A DNA stretch of 5,561 bases from the NCBI GenBank assembly GCA_030043675.1, contig JASHXG010000035.1, positions 1 through 5,561 on the forward strand, written 5' to 3'. Shown in pieces: positions 1-5,561 of this stretch. The stretch is from Vulcanimicrobiota bacterium (GTDB lineage: Bacteria; Vulcanimicrobiota; Vulcanimicrobiia; Vulcanimicrobiales; Vulcanimicrobiaceae). The notes under the pieces were generated by a model. The model was given only the letters and a program-made list of their open reading frames with translations. It was not told the DNA's origin and made no database searches. Position 1 is the first letter of the stretch, and the number at the start of each line of letters is the position of its first letter. The position numbers and the translations under genes were made by a program.

Positions 1-227
1 GTTTTGCCGTTCTCGCGGGAGACCGAGATTGCGAGCTCTTCCTTGTGCCGTTCGAGCGCATCAGCGTAACGGAACAACGCACGGGCACGCTCCACCACCG
101 GCACGTGCGACCACGAATCGAAGGCCGTTCGCGCGGCTTCTACGGCACGCGCAACCTCCGCGCGGGTGGCGACCGGGACCTCTCCGATCACTTCGCGCGT
201 CGCTTTGTCGCGGACCGGCAGCTGCAT
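1..227 (-). CDS. mmsA: CoA-acylating methylmalonate-semialdehyde dehydrogenase, N-terminal part (runs off left edge)
   Basis: The 75 visible codons match the N-terminal part of the MmsA branch of the aldehyde dehydrogenase superfamily. The segment at residues 8-24 (KATREVIGEVPVATRAE) resembles the family's NPATGE.I..VP..T.E. Residues 43-75 (PVVERARALFRYADALERHKEEL, ending RENGK) match its PVVERAR.LF and E.HGKT blocks. The family oxidises malonate or methylmalonate semialdehyde with NAD and CoA to acetyl- or propionyl-CoA plus CO2. The nucleotide-binding and catalytic-cysteine regions lie outside the window, so subfamily and activity are inferred. The ATG shares one base with the upstream aminotransferase stop (TGATG), which argues for translational coupling. 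A GTG one codon earlier (230-228) is an equally possible start. With either start the protein lacks the roughly 15-25 residues (INGEWV-like strand) that usually precede NPATGE. The frame stays open upstream, but those residues do not resemble the family. Confidence 0.85.
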   Translation of the reverse strand, partial: MQLPVRDKATREVIGEVPVATRAEVARAVEAARTAFDSWSHVPVVERARALFRYADALERHKEELAISVSRENGK

Positions 228-1558
228 CACGCTCGCGCGCGCGTTAGACGTTGGAGCGCGCCGTCGAGAATCTCGAATGCCTCATCGAGCTCCTCAGGAG
301 CGATCGTCAACGGTGGGGCGATGATGGCGACGTTGTAGCGGCCGAGAACGTAGAGACCATGCGCGAGCAAGTCGTCGAAGAAGGGCTGCAGCGACTGCGA
401 CCCCTGCCAGGGGACCAGCGGCACGCGCGTTTCGCGGTCGGCGACGAGCTCCAGTCCGAAGAACGCGCCGACGCCGCGCGTCTCGCCGATCAGCTCATGA
501 CGGCGCTGCAAGCGGTCCAGACGAGTCCGTAGCCAGTCTTCGATCTGGCGGGCGCGCTCGAACAGATGCTCGTCGCGATAGGCTGCGAGGGCGGCGACGC
601 CGGCCGCCATCGCAAGCGGGTGACCGCTGAAAGTATGGCCGCTCGGCAGCGGATGGTCGTCAAAGTAGGCGGCCAGCGATTCGCGAACGGCAACGCCGCC
701 CAGCGGAACGTACGATGAGGTTACGCCTTTGGCAAACGTGATGAGGTCCGGCGTTACGCCGAAAGTATGCGCCGCGAAGGCTTCGCCGGTGCGGCCAAAC
801 CCGGTCATCACTTCATCGAAGATCAGCAGGATTCCATAGCGCTCGGTAAGCTCGCGTACGCGTGCAAGATATCCTTGCGGATAGACGATCACGCCGTTCG
901 AGCCCACGACGGGCTCGATCAGGAGCGCCGCGATGCGGTCGCGTCCTTCGTAGGTAACGATTTCCTCGAGATGCGCGATGGCGCGCTCGACTTCTTCGCG
1001 CGCATCGCGCGTGTGAAAGGGGCTGCGATAAGGAAAAGGCGCGAAGAAGCGCACGACGCCGGGGATTCCCGGCTCATTCGGCCAACGCCGATTCTCGCCG
1101 CTCAACGTTCCCGCGCCCGGCGCCGAGCCGTGGAACGAGCGATACGCGGTGAGCACCTTGTGGCGCCCGGTCAACGTGCGCGCAAACTTGAGTGCGTCTT
1201 CGTTCGCCTCGCCGCCTCCGGTGGTGAAGAAGACGCGCCCGCCGTCCGGCCACGGTGCCAGATCTACGATCGCCCGAGCGAGTTCGGCGCGCTTGTCGTT
1301 GGCGAGACTCGGCGCGACGTAGGCCACGCGCGCCGCCTGCTCGCCGATTGCCGCCACGAGTCCCGGATGCGCATGCCCGAGGTTGACCGCAACGAGACCG
1401 GCGGAAAGATCCAGATAGCGGCGACCGCGGTCGTCGTACAGCTGCGAGCCTTCGCCGCGCACGATCACCGGAGGCTTGCGGCCGCCTTGTGCAAGCCAAG
1501 GCGTCAAGACGTGGCGAGCGTGCAGTTCGGAAGAGTTCCGTTCGAGTGCGGTTTCCAT
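227..1558 (-). CDS. Class III PLP-dependent aminotransferase (omega-amino acid / beta-alanine:pyruvate type)
   Basis: This 443-residue protein has the full length and motif order of class III (fold type I) aminotransferases. Visible are a PLP-phosphate-loop segment TTGGGEANEDALKFAR (112-127), SFHG in place of the usual YHG (141-144), and the LIFDEVMTGFGRTG block with PLP-pyridine Asp248 (245-258). The Schiff-base lysine is Lys277 in LITFAKGVTSSYVPLGG, and HTFSGHP (308-314) supplies the conserved Thr. The family moves amino groups from omega-amino acids (beta-alanine, GABA, taurine, diamines) to pyruvate or 2-oxoglutarate in the cytoplasm. The coupled downstream mmsA-like gene suggests beta-alanine or 3-aminoisobutyrate as donor, giving (methyl)malonate semialdehyde; this is inference from context. 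The ATG lies 14 bases after the small membrane-protein stop, with GAGAAAAG and AAGG just upstream as weak ribosome-binding sequence. Family assignment is firm; substrate is not. Confidence 0.93.
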   Translation of the reverse strand: METALERNSSELHARHVLTPWLAQGGRKPPVIVRGEGSQLYDDRGRRYLDLSAGLVAVNLGHAHPGLVAAIGEQAARVAYVAPSLANDKRAELARAIVDLAPWPDGGRVFFTTGGGEANEDALKFARTLTGRHKVLTAYRSFHGSAPGAGTLSGENRRWPNEPGIPGVVRFFAPFPYRSPFHTRDAREEVERAIAHLEEIVTYEGRDRIAALLIEPVVGSNGVIVYPQGYLARVRELTERYGILLIFDEVMTGFGRTGEAFAAHTFGVTPDLITFAKGVTSSYVPLGGVAVRESLAAYFDDHPLPSGHTFSGHPLAMAAGVAALAAYRDEHLFERARQIEDWLRTRLDRLQRRHELIGETRGVGAFFGLELVADRETRVPLVPWQGSQSLQPFFDDLLAHGLYVLGRYNVAIIAPPLTIAPEELDEAFEILDGALQRLTRARA

Positions 1559-1572
1559 GCCTTATGCTTTTC

Positions 1573-1722
1573 TCACTGGTTTCTGAGGGAAGTGGTGACG
1601 ATGATCAGGCCTCCGGCGACGCTCAGTGCAAAGAACACGATGAATATCCACACGCCGAGGCGCTTGAGGAACTCGCGGCGCGCGCGCGCGGCGCGCGTTT
1701 GATGCGTCGGCCGCCCCTTCAC
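1573..1722 (-). CDS. Small single-pass membrane protein (49 aa), unknown function
   Basis: A 49-codon frame starts at a GTG overlapping the rsfS stop by four bases (GTGA) and ends 14 bases before the aminotransferase. Its first 21 residues carry eight Arg/Lys (MKGRPTHQTRAARARREFLKR). They are followed by one hydrophobic span at about 22-44 (LGVWIFIVFFALSVAGGLIIV) and a short polar tail, TTSLRNQ. The positive-inside rule predicts a cytoplasmic N-terminus. A GAGGTG Shine-Dalgarno-like sequence lies 8 bases before the GTG. Start overlap, ribosome-binding site, membrane topology and exact fit between neighbours all support a real gene. I do not recognise a family. The basic tail plus one helix resembles the N-terminal anchor of LytR-CpsA-Psr proteins, which often follow rsfS in other bacteria, but no extracellular domain follows here. 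It could be an orphan anchor, a remnant, or an unrelated small protein. Confidence 0.72.
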   Translation of the reverse strand: MKGRPTHQTRAARARREFLKRLGVWIFIVFFALSVAGGLIIVTTSLRNQ

Positions 1723-2063
1723 GAGCTGCGCACCTCAACCCCGGCCCCGGGCAACGACCAAAGGCGTTCGAGGTTGTAGAAGGTCCGCTGTTCGGGCGTG
1801 AAGACGTGCGCGATAACGTTCCCCAGATCGATGAGGATCCACGTTCCATCGGTGTACCCTTCGACCCGCGCCACCGCGTAACCGTCCTTCTCGACGGCCG
1901 CCACGATGGCGTCGGCGATCGCGCGGGTCTGGATCTTCGAGCGTCCGCTGACGATCGCGAACGTGTCTGCCAAGATCGTGCGCCCGCTCACGTCGAGCGC
2001 GGTGAAGGATTCGCCCTTCTTGTCGAGCGCGCTTTCGCGGACGATGTCGATCAGCTCGCGGAT
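1719..2063 (-). CDS. rsfS: Ribosome silencing factor RsfS (RsfA/YbeB/Iojap family), probable ATC start
   Basis: The 114 residues match RsfS along its whole length: FTALDVSGRTILADTFAIVSG (20-40), RVEGYTDGTWILIDLGNVIAHVFTPEQRTFYNLERLW (66-102). RsfS binds ribosomal protein uL14 on the 50S subunit and blocks joining with 30S, lowering translation during starvation. The frame has no ATG, GTG or TTG near the expected N-terminus; the next one upstream is a GTG at 2285, deep inside yqeK, which would add 74 unrelated residues. An ATC at 2063 lies 7 bases after a strong GAGGAGG and gives an N-terminus only two residues shorter than recalled B. subtilis YqeL. I therefore annotate ATC as the start; a sequencing error (ATG read as ATC) is the main alternative. 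The gene overlaps yqeK by 13 bases and its stop overlaps the next gene's GTG. Family is certain; start is an inference. Confidence 0.92.
   Translation of the reverse strand: MRELIDIVRESALDKKGESFTALDVSGRTILADTFAIVSGRSKIQTRAIADAIVAAVEKDGYAVARVEGYTDGTWILIDLGNVIAHVFTPEQRTFYNLERLWSLPGAGVEVRSS
1731..1736 (-). promoter_or_regulatory. Ribosome-binding site of the small membrane protein
   Basis: On the minus strand GAGGTG sits inside the last codons of rsfS, 8 bases before the GTG at 1722. It fits 16S rRNA anti-Shine-Dalgarno pairing and supports initiation at that GTG rather than at a codon further in. Confidence 0.5.
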
Positions 2064-2662
2064 GCGCGTACCTCCTCGGTCACCTGCGGACCGGTCAAAC
2101 CGAAGCGTCGAGCGGCGGCTAGCGAGGGCGGAGCGGCGCGCTGCCCCTTGCGCGCCAGATGTGCGAACGTCAGGAGCAGAACCTCGCGCATGGCCGCTTC
2201 GAGATCGCGCAGCGCCAGCGTCCAGAGGGCGTCGCGCTCGGCAAAGGTGCGTCCCGGCTCGAGCGAGTCGGCCAGATAGACGCACTCATCGAGCGGCGAC
2301 ATCTCGGCCGCCGCGGTGGTGTGCTTCCGGATCGCCGAGAGAACCTCCGGATCCTGGACGCCGAAACTCTCGCCCGCAATGACCGCACCGAGACGCGCGT
2401 GCAGCAGCGTGGGGTGCTCGCGCTCGTAGGCTGCGATCGGCATCCCTCGCGCTTCGCACTGCGCGATCAGCTCCGCCGACGAGTAGAGCCGCGCGAGATC
2501 GTGAAGCAGTCCCGCCAGGCGCGCTTTGCTCGTGTCGACTGCGTGCCGCTGGGCAAGCAGCTCCGCGCAGCGCGCGACCCGGACGCTGTGCGCGTAGCGA
2601 CGCTCTTGCCCCAAGTGCGCGCGGAGGCGCTGCAGCAGCTCGATGAAGTACTCGCCGGTCAA
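2051..2662 (-). CDS. yqeK: HD-domain bis(5'-nucleosyl)-tetraphosphatase (symmetrical), YqeK family
   Basis: From a TTG start the protein is 203 residues and shows the YqeK metal-binding HD pattern. The ligands are His25 (RRYAHSVRVA), His54-Asp55 (AGLLHDLAR), His83 and His89 (HPTLLHARLGA), His114 (IRKHTTA) and Asp132 (YLADSLEPGR). Characterised YqeK proteins split Ap4A symmetrically to two ADP, clearing a stress alarmone. The C-terminal 40 residues are Ala/Arg-rich and less conserved. The TTG overlaps the rimI stop by four bases (TTGA) and gives LTGEYFIELLQRLRAHLG, the expected family N-terminus. A GTG at 2731 would add 23 residues overlapping rimI and is less likely. YqeK is normally encoded between nadD and rsfS; rsfS follows here as usual but nadD is not upstream. 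Confidence 0.9.
   Translation of the reverse strand: MTGEYFIELLQRLRAHLGQERRYAHSVRVARCAELLAQRHAVDTSKARLAGLLHDLARLYSSAELIAQCEARGMPIAAYEREHPTLLHARLGAVIAGESFGVQDPEVLSAIRKHTTAAAEMSPLDECVYLADSLEPGRTFAERDALWTLALRDLEAAMREVLLLTFAHLARKGQRAAPPSLAAARRFGLTGPQVTEEVRASAS
2071..2077 (-). promoter_or_regulatory. Strong Shine-Dalgarno of rsfS
   Basis: The minus strand reads GAGGAGG inside the yqeK 3' end, 7 bases before the ATC at 2063. It is the strongest Shine-Dalgarno sequence I noticed on the minus strand in this window. It is what places the rsfS start at a non-standard codon, because no ATG/GTG/TTG in the rsfS frame lies within reach of it. Confidence 0.7.
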
Positions 2663-3201
2663 GATTCGAAGCGCCGGCGCAAAACGCGCAGCCGGTTGTG
2701 ATAGAGCTCGCTCTTGAGGCTGCCGGCCCACATGATCAAGGCACTCTCGTTGTCGTCGCTGTAGTATCCGTGCCGCATCGTCACCGTGGTAAATCCGTAC
2801 TTGCGATAGAGCTGCTGAGCGATGGTGTTACTTTCGCGCACCTCGAGCGTGATCCAGGCTGCGCCTCGTTCGATTGCCTCATCGATCAAACGCAACAACA
2901 AGGTCTCGCCGAAGCGGCGGCCGCGGTAGGCCGGATCGACCGCCAGCGTCGTGATGTGCGAGTCTTCCAAAATCACCCATACACCGCCGTATGCGACGAT
3001 CCGATCTCCGACACGTCCGACGAAATAATGCGCCAGCTTGTTGCTGCTCAACTCGTTGTAGAATGCGTCCGACGGCCAGATCGTCGTGAAGCACGCACGC
3101 TCGATGCGGGTCACCGCCGCAATGTCGCCGGTCGCCATGGCGGCGATCGCGAAGCGCTCCGGCCGCTCGGGATCGCGCGGCCGCTCGAGCTCCATTCTCA
3201 C
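2659..3201 (-). CDS. rimI: Ribosomal-protein-alanine N-acetyltransferase RimI (GNAT)
   Basis: The 180 residues carry the RimI form of the GNAT fold. An N-terminal MATGDIAAVTRIERACFTTIWP (22-43) is followed by the acetyl-CoA loop LAVDPAYRGRRFGETLL (86-102, pyrophosphate-binding RGRRFG), the acid-bearing strand ITLEVRESNTIAQQLYRKYGF (117-137), and RHGYYSDDNESALIMW (143-158). RimI acetylates the N-terminal alanine of ribosomal protein bS18, and its gene commonly sits with t6A genes as here. It starts at a GTG overlapping the tsaB stop (GTGA); an ATG two codons later (3195) is also possible. It is longer than the roughly 150 residues usual for RimI, with about 20 extra residues before the fold and a basic 20-residue tail after Trp158 (SLKSELYHNRLRVLRRRFES). 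Relaxed-specificity N-acetyltransferase activity cannot be excluded. Confidence 0.92.
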   Translation of the reverse strand: MRMELERPRDPERPERFAIAAMATGDIAAVTRIERACFTTIWPSDAFYNELSSNKLAHYFVGRVGDRIVAYGGVWVILEDSHITTLAVDPAYRGRRFGETLLLRLIDEAIERGAAWITLEVRESNTIAQQLYRKYGFTTVTMRHGYYSDDNESALIMWAGSLKSELYHNRLRVLRRRFES

Positions 3202-3848
3202 GTCGTCGTTCTCTTGACCGCAGGGAGTTCGCCGTAATCCGCGCGCACCTCGTGCAGGCTGCGTGGGGGCGTGCGCAACGCGCCGGCCAGAGCGGCCGCG
3301 GCGGCCGCCGGCGTCACGAGGGGCTCGAAGGTGCGCACGATGAGAGCGCGTTCGGCAAGTGCGCGCAGCACGTCCTTCGGCGCCCCTACCACATCGAGCG
3401 TGCCCTCCCGGTGAGGCGGCAGCACCGCCCCCAGCACCTCGCCGGCCTCGCCGGAGCCGCGGCGAATCTCCTCACCGCAGCGATAACGAGCCGAGACGAC
3501 GCCGGGCCGGCCGACCACGATGGTCAGAACGCGCTCGAACTGCCGGCCGAACTCGAGCAAGTCGAAAGACGAGACCGGGACGAGCGGGCGTTCCCATGCC
3601 TGCGCCAGCGTCTTGGCGTAGGTGATGGCGATGCGCAAGCCGGTGAAGCCGCCGGGCCCGATCCCCACCGCCAACCGGTCCAGGTCACGCGGCGTCAGCC
3701 GGCTCGCGTCGAGCAAGCTCCGGACGATCGCCAGGCCCCGCTCCAGCGCCACGTTTCCGGTTTCGCTGCGTGAGTGCGCGACCTCGCCGTCCGAGGCAAT
3801 TGCGGCCGAGAAGGCGCCCAGCGCTCCGTCCAGCGCGAGAACGTTCAC
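3198..3848 (-). CDS. tsaB: tRNA t6A37 threonylcarbamoyladenosine biosynthesis protein TsaB
   Basis: A 216-residue ASKHA-fold protein. The N-terminal phosphate-1-like strand VNVLALDGALGAFSAAI and the family hallmark GIGPGGFTGLRIAITYAKTLA (about 62-82) identify TsaB. TsaB is a TsaD paralogue without the metal-binding histidines. It scaffolds the TsaD-TsaB-TsaE complex that transfers threonylcarbamoyl to A37 of ANN-decoding tRNAs. The GTG start overlaps the tsaE stop by four bases (GTGA); the open frame extends to 3950 but its extra residues overlap tsaE and are not TsaB-like. No Shine-Dalgarno precedes the GTG, so translation probably depends on coupling to tsaE. The C-terminal part is weakly conserved, as is normal for TsaB, and contains an alanine run TPAAAAAALAGAL encoded by a GGCCGC-rich tract near 3290-3315. 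Confidence 0.93.
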   Translation of the reverse strand: MNVLALDGALGAFSAAIASDGEVAHSRSETGNVALERGLAIVRSLLDASRLTPRDLDRLAVGIGPGGFTGLRIAITYAKTLAQAWERPLVPVSSFDLLEFGRQFERVLTIVVGRPGVVSARYRCGEEIRRGSGEAGEVLGAVLPPHREGTLDVVGAPKDVLRALAERALIVRTFEPLVTPAAAAAALAGALRTPPRSLHEVRADYGELPAVKRTTT

Positions 3849-4255
3849 GCGGGTTCGCGGATGCTCACGGTACGCGGCGAGTCGCCGGCGCCGTCGATCT
3901 CGATCTCGTAGCGGCGCGCCGGAAGGAGCTCCGACGCGTTGCGCCACCACTCGACCAGGACGATTGCCTCGCCGCCGAACGCCTCCTCGAGTCCGAGCTC
4001 GGCCAGCTCGCGCCGATCGGCGATACGAAAAAGGTCGATGTGCTCGACGGGCGGCTGCCCCTCGTAATGGTGCCAGAAGGTGAAGGTCGGGCTGTAGGTT
4101 TGGTCGGCTCCGTGCAGCGCGCGGACGATCGCCCGCACCAGCGTCGTCTTGCCCGAGCCGAGAGGTCCGGAGATTGCGACGACGTCACCGCCGCGAAGGC
4201 GCCGCGCGAACGTCGCGGCGAACGCGCTTAGCTGATCTTCGGTTGAAAACGTCAC
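3845..4255 (-). CDS. tsaE: tRNA t6A37 biosynthesis ATPase TsaE
   Basis: The protein is 136 residues from the GTG at 4255. It has a Walker A loop SGPLGSGKTTLVRAI (Lys36 in this numbering), the TsaE-specific TYSPTFTFWHHYEG (switch I-like, 53-66), EHIDLFRI (71-78, Walker B-like Asp) and VLVEWWRNASELLPA with the conserved VEW (Glu-Trp) near 100. TsaE binds TsaB-TsaD and its ATPase resets the complex between t6A cycles. Start choice is uncertain: a GTG at 4309 is in frame and adds 18 residues (RRPQGAEPRDAAAKSRG) unlike the family. The 4255 start puts the Walker lysine near its usual position (around 40) and leaves room for promoters. First gene of the leftward operon, divergent from gyrA. Confidence 0.92.
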   Translation of the reverse strand: MTFSTEDQLSAFAATFARRLRGGDVVAISGPLGSGKTTLVRAIVRALHGADQTYSPTFTFWHHYEGQPPVEHIDLFRIADRRELAELGLEEAFGGEAIVLVEWWRNASELLPARRYEIEIDGAGDSPRTVSIREPA

Positions 4256-4362
4256 GCCGCGCGACTTCGCCGCGGCGTCACGCGGCTCCGCGCCTTGCGG
4301 GCGCCGCACTCGAATCCGCCGAATAGCACGCAGGGCACCCTTATCACGAAAGGCTCGTTGGA
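4256..4362. promoter_or_regulatory. Divergent tsaE/gyrA intergenic region
   Basis: These 107 bases are the only substantial non-coding DNA in the window (53 bases if tsaE starts at 4309). They must hold the promoter of the leftward operon and that of gyrA. Possible sigma70-like pieces for gyrA are TTGCGG (4295-4300) with AT-richer hexamers GAATAG (4321-4326) or TTATCA (4341-4346). The spacings (20 and 40 bases) are poor, so no promoter is called. A 10-bp inverted repeat with one mismatch (arms 4256-4265 and 4277-4286) lies directly before the preferred tsaE start. Its role is unknown, and GC-rich DNA yields such pairings by chance. Confidence 0.5.
4348..4353 (+). promoter_or_regulatory. Ribosome-binding site of gyrA
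   Basis: GAAAGG lies 9 bases before the TTG at 4363 and is the reason for preferring that start over the in-frame ATG at 4405, which has no Shine-Dalgarno-like sequence upstream. Confidence 0.55.

Positions 4363-5561
<1,199 letters not shown>

Noticed and set aside
767..1702. Long plus-strand open frame (311 codons) opposite the aminotransferase
   Set aside because: It is antisense to a clearly conserved class III aminotransferase, has low-complexity Arg/Ala-rich composition and no recognisable motif; high-GC antisense frames stay open by codon bias.
1562..1849. Minus-strand 95-codon frame across rsfS and the small membrane-protein gene
   Set aside because: It conflicts with the certain rsfS frame and has Arg/Pro/Ser-rich sequence without a domain; the frame with the membrane helix is preferred.
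1719..2285. rsfS starting at the GTG at 2285 (188 residues)
   Set aside because: The extra 74 residues are Arg/Ala/Ser-rich, unlike RsfS, and are the yqeK sequence read in another frame; the Shine-Dalgarno at 2071-2077 marks a later start.
3849..3950. N-terminal extension of TsaB up to 3950
   Set aside because: The additional 34 residues are tsaE sequence in another frame; the GTG overlapping the tsaE stop yields the conserved TsaB N-terminus.

Overview
The window is a gene-dense stretch of high-GC bacterial chromosome with almost no intergenic DNA. It carries one long leftward (minus-strand) gene series and one rightward gene, gyrA, diverging from about 4256-4362. The phylum cannot be fixed from the sequence alone. 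High GC, frequent GTG/TTG starts, a cyanobacteria/Firmicutes-like GyrA and the combination of tsaE-tsaB-rimI with yqeK-rsfS would fit a deep-branching environmental lineage such as Eremiobacterota or a relative. That placement is a guess.

Reading the minus strand in transcription order, the series starts with tsaE, tsaB and rimI (t6A tRNA modification and ribosomal protein S18 acetylation). Next come yqeK (HD-domain Ap4A hydrolase) and rsfS (ribosome silencing factor), then a 49-residue single-pass membrane protein. The last two genes are a class III PLP aminotransferase and the first 75 codons of a CoA-acylating (methyl)malonate-semialdehyde dehydrogenase that runs off the left edge. Nearly all junctions are stop/start overlaps (GTGA, TTGA, TGATG), so the series looks like one translationally coupled operon. 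On the plus strand, gyrA starts at a TTG at 4363 and runs off the right edge; about 399 codons are visible.

Functionally, the front half is a translation and stress-housekeeping block. The back half is a small catabolic module: transamination of an omega-amino acid such as beta-alanine gives a semialdehyde, which the dehydrogenase would convert to an acyl-CoA. Two usual partners are absent. tsaD would normally accompany tsaB/rimI, and nadD would normally precede yqeK-rsfS; here rimI abuts yqeK directly.

The most notable observations are: an rsfS reading frame whose best start is a rare ATC codon behind a near-perfect Shine-Dalgarno; an easily missed 49-residue membrane protein between rsfS and the aminotransferase; the fused tsaEB-rimI-yqeK-rsfS order; and two GyrA peculiarities. 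I see no mobile element, CRISPR array, rRNA or tRNA, and no convincing evidence of a wholly new biological system.
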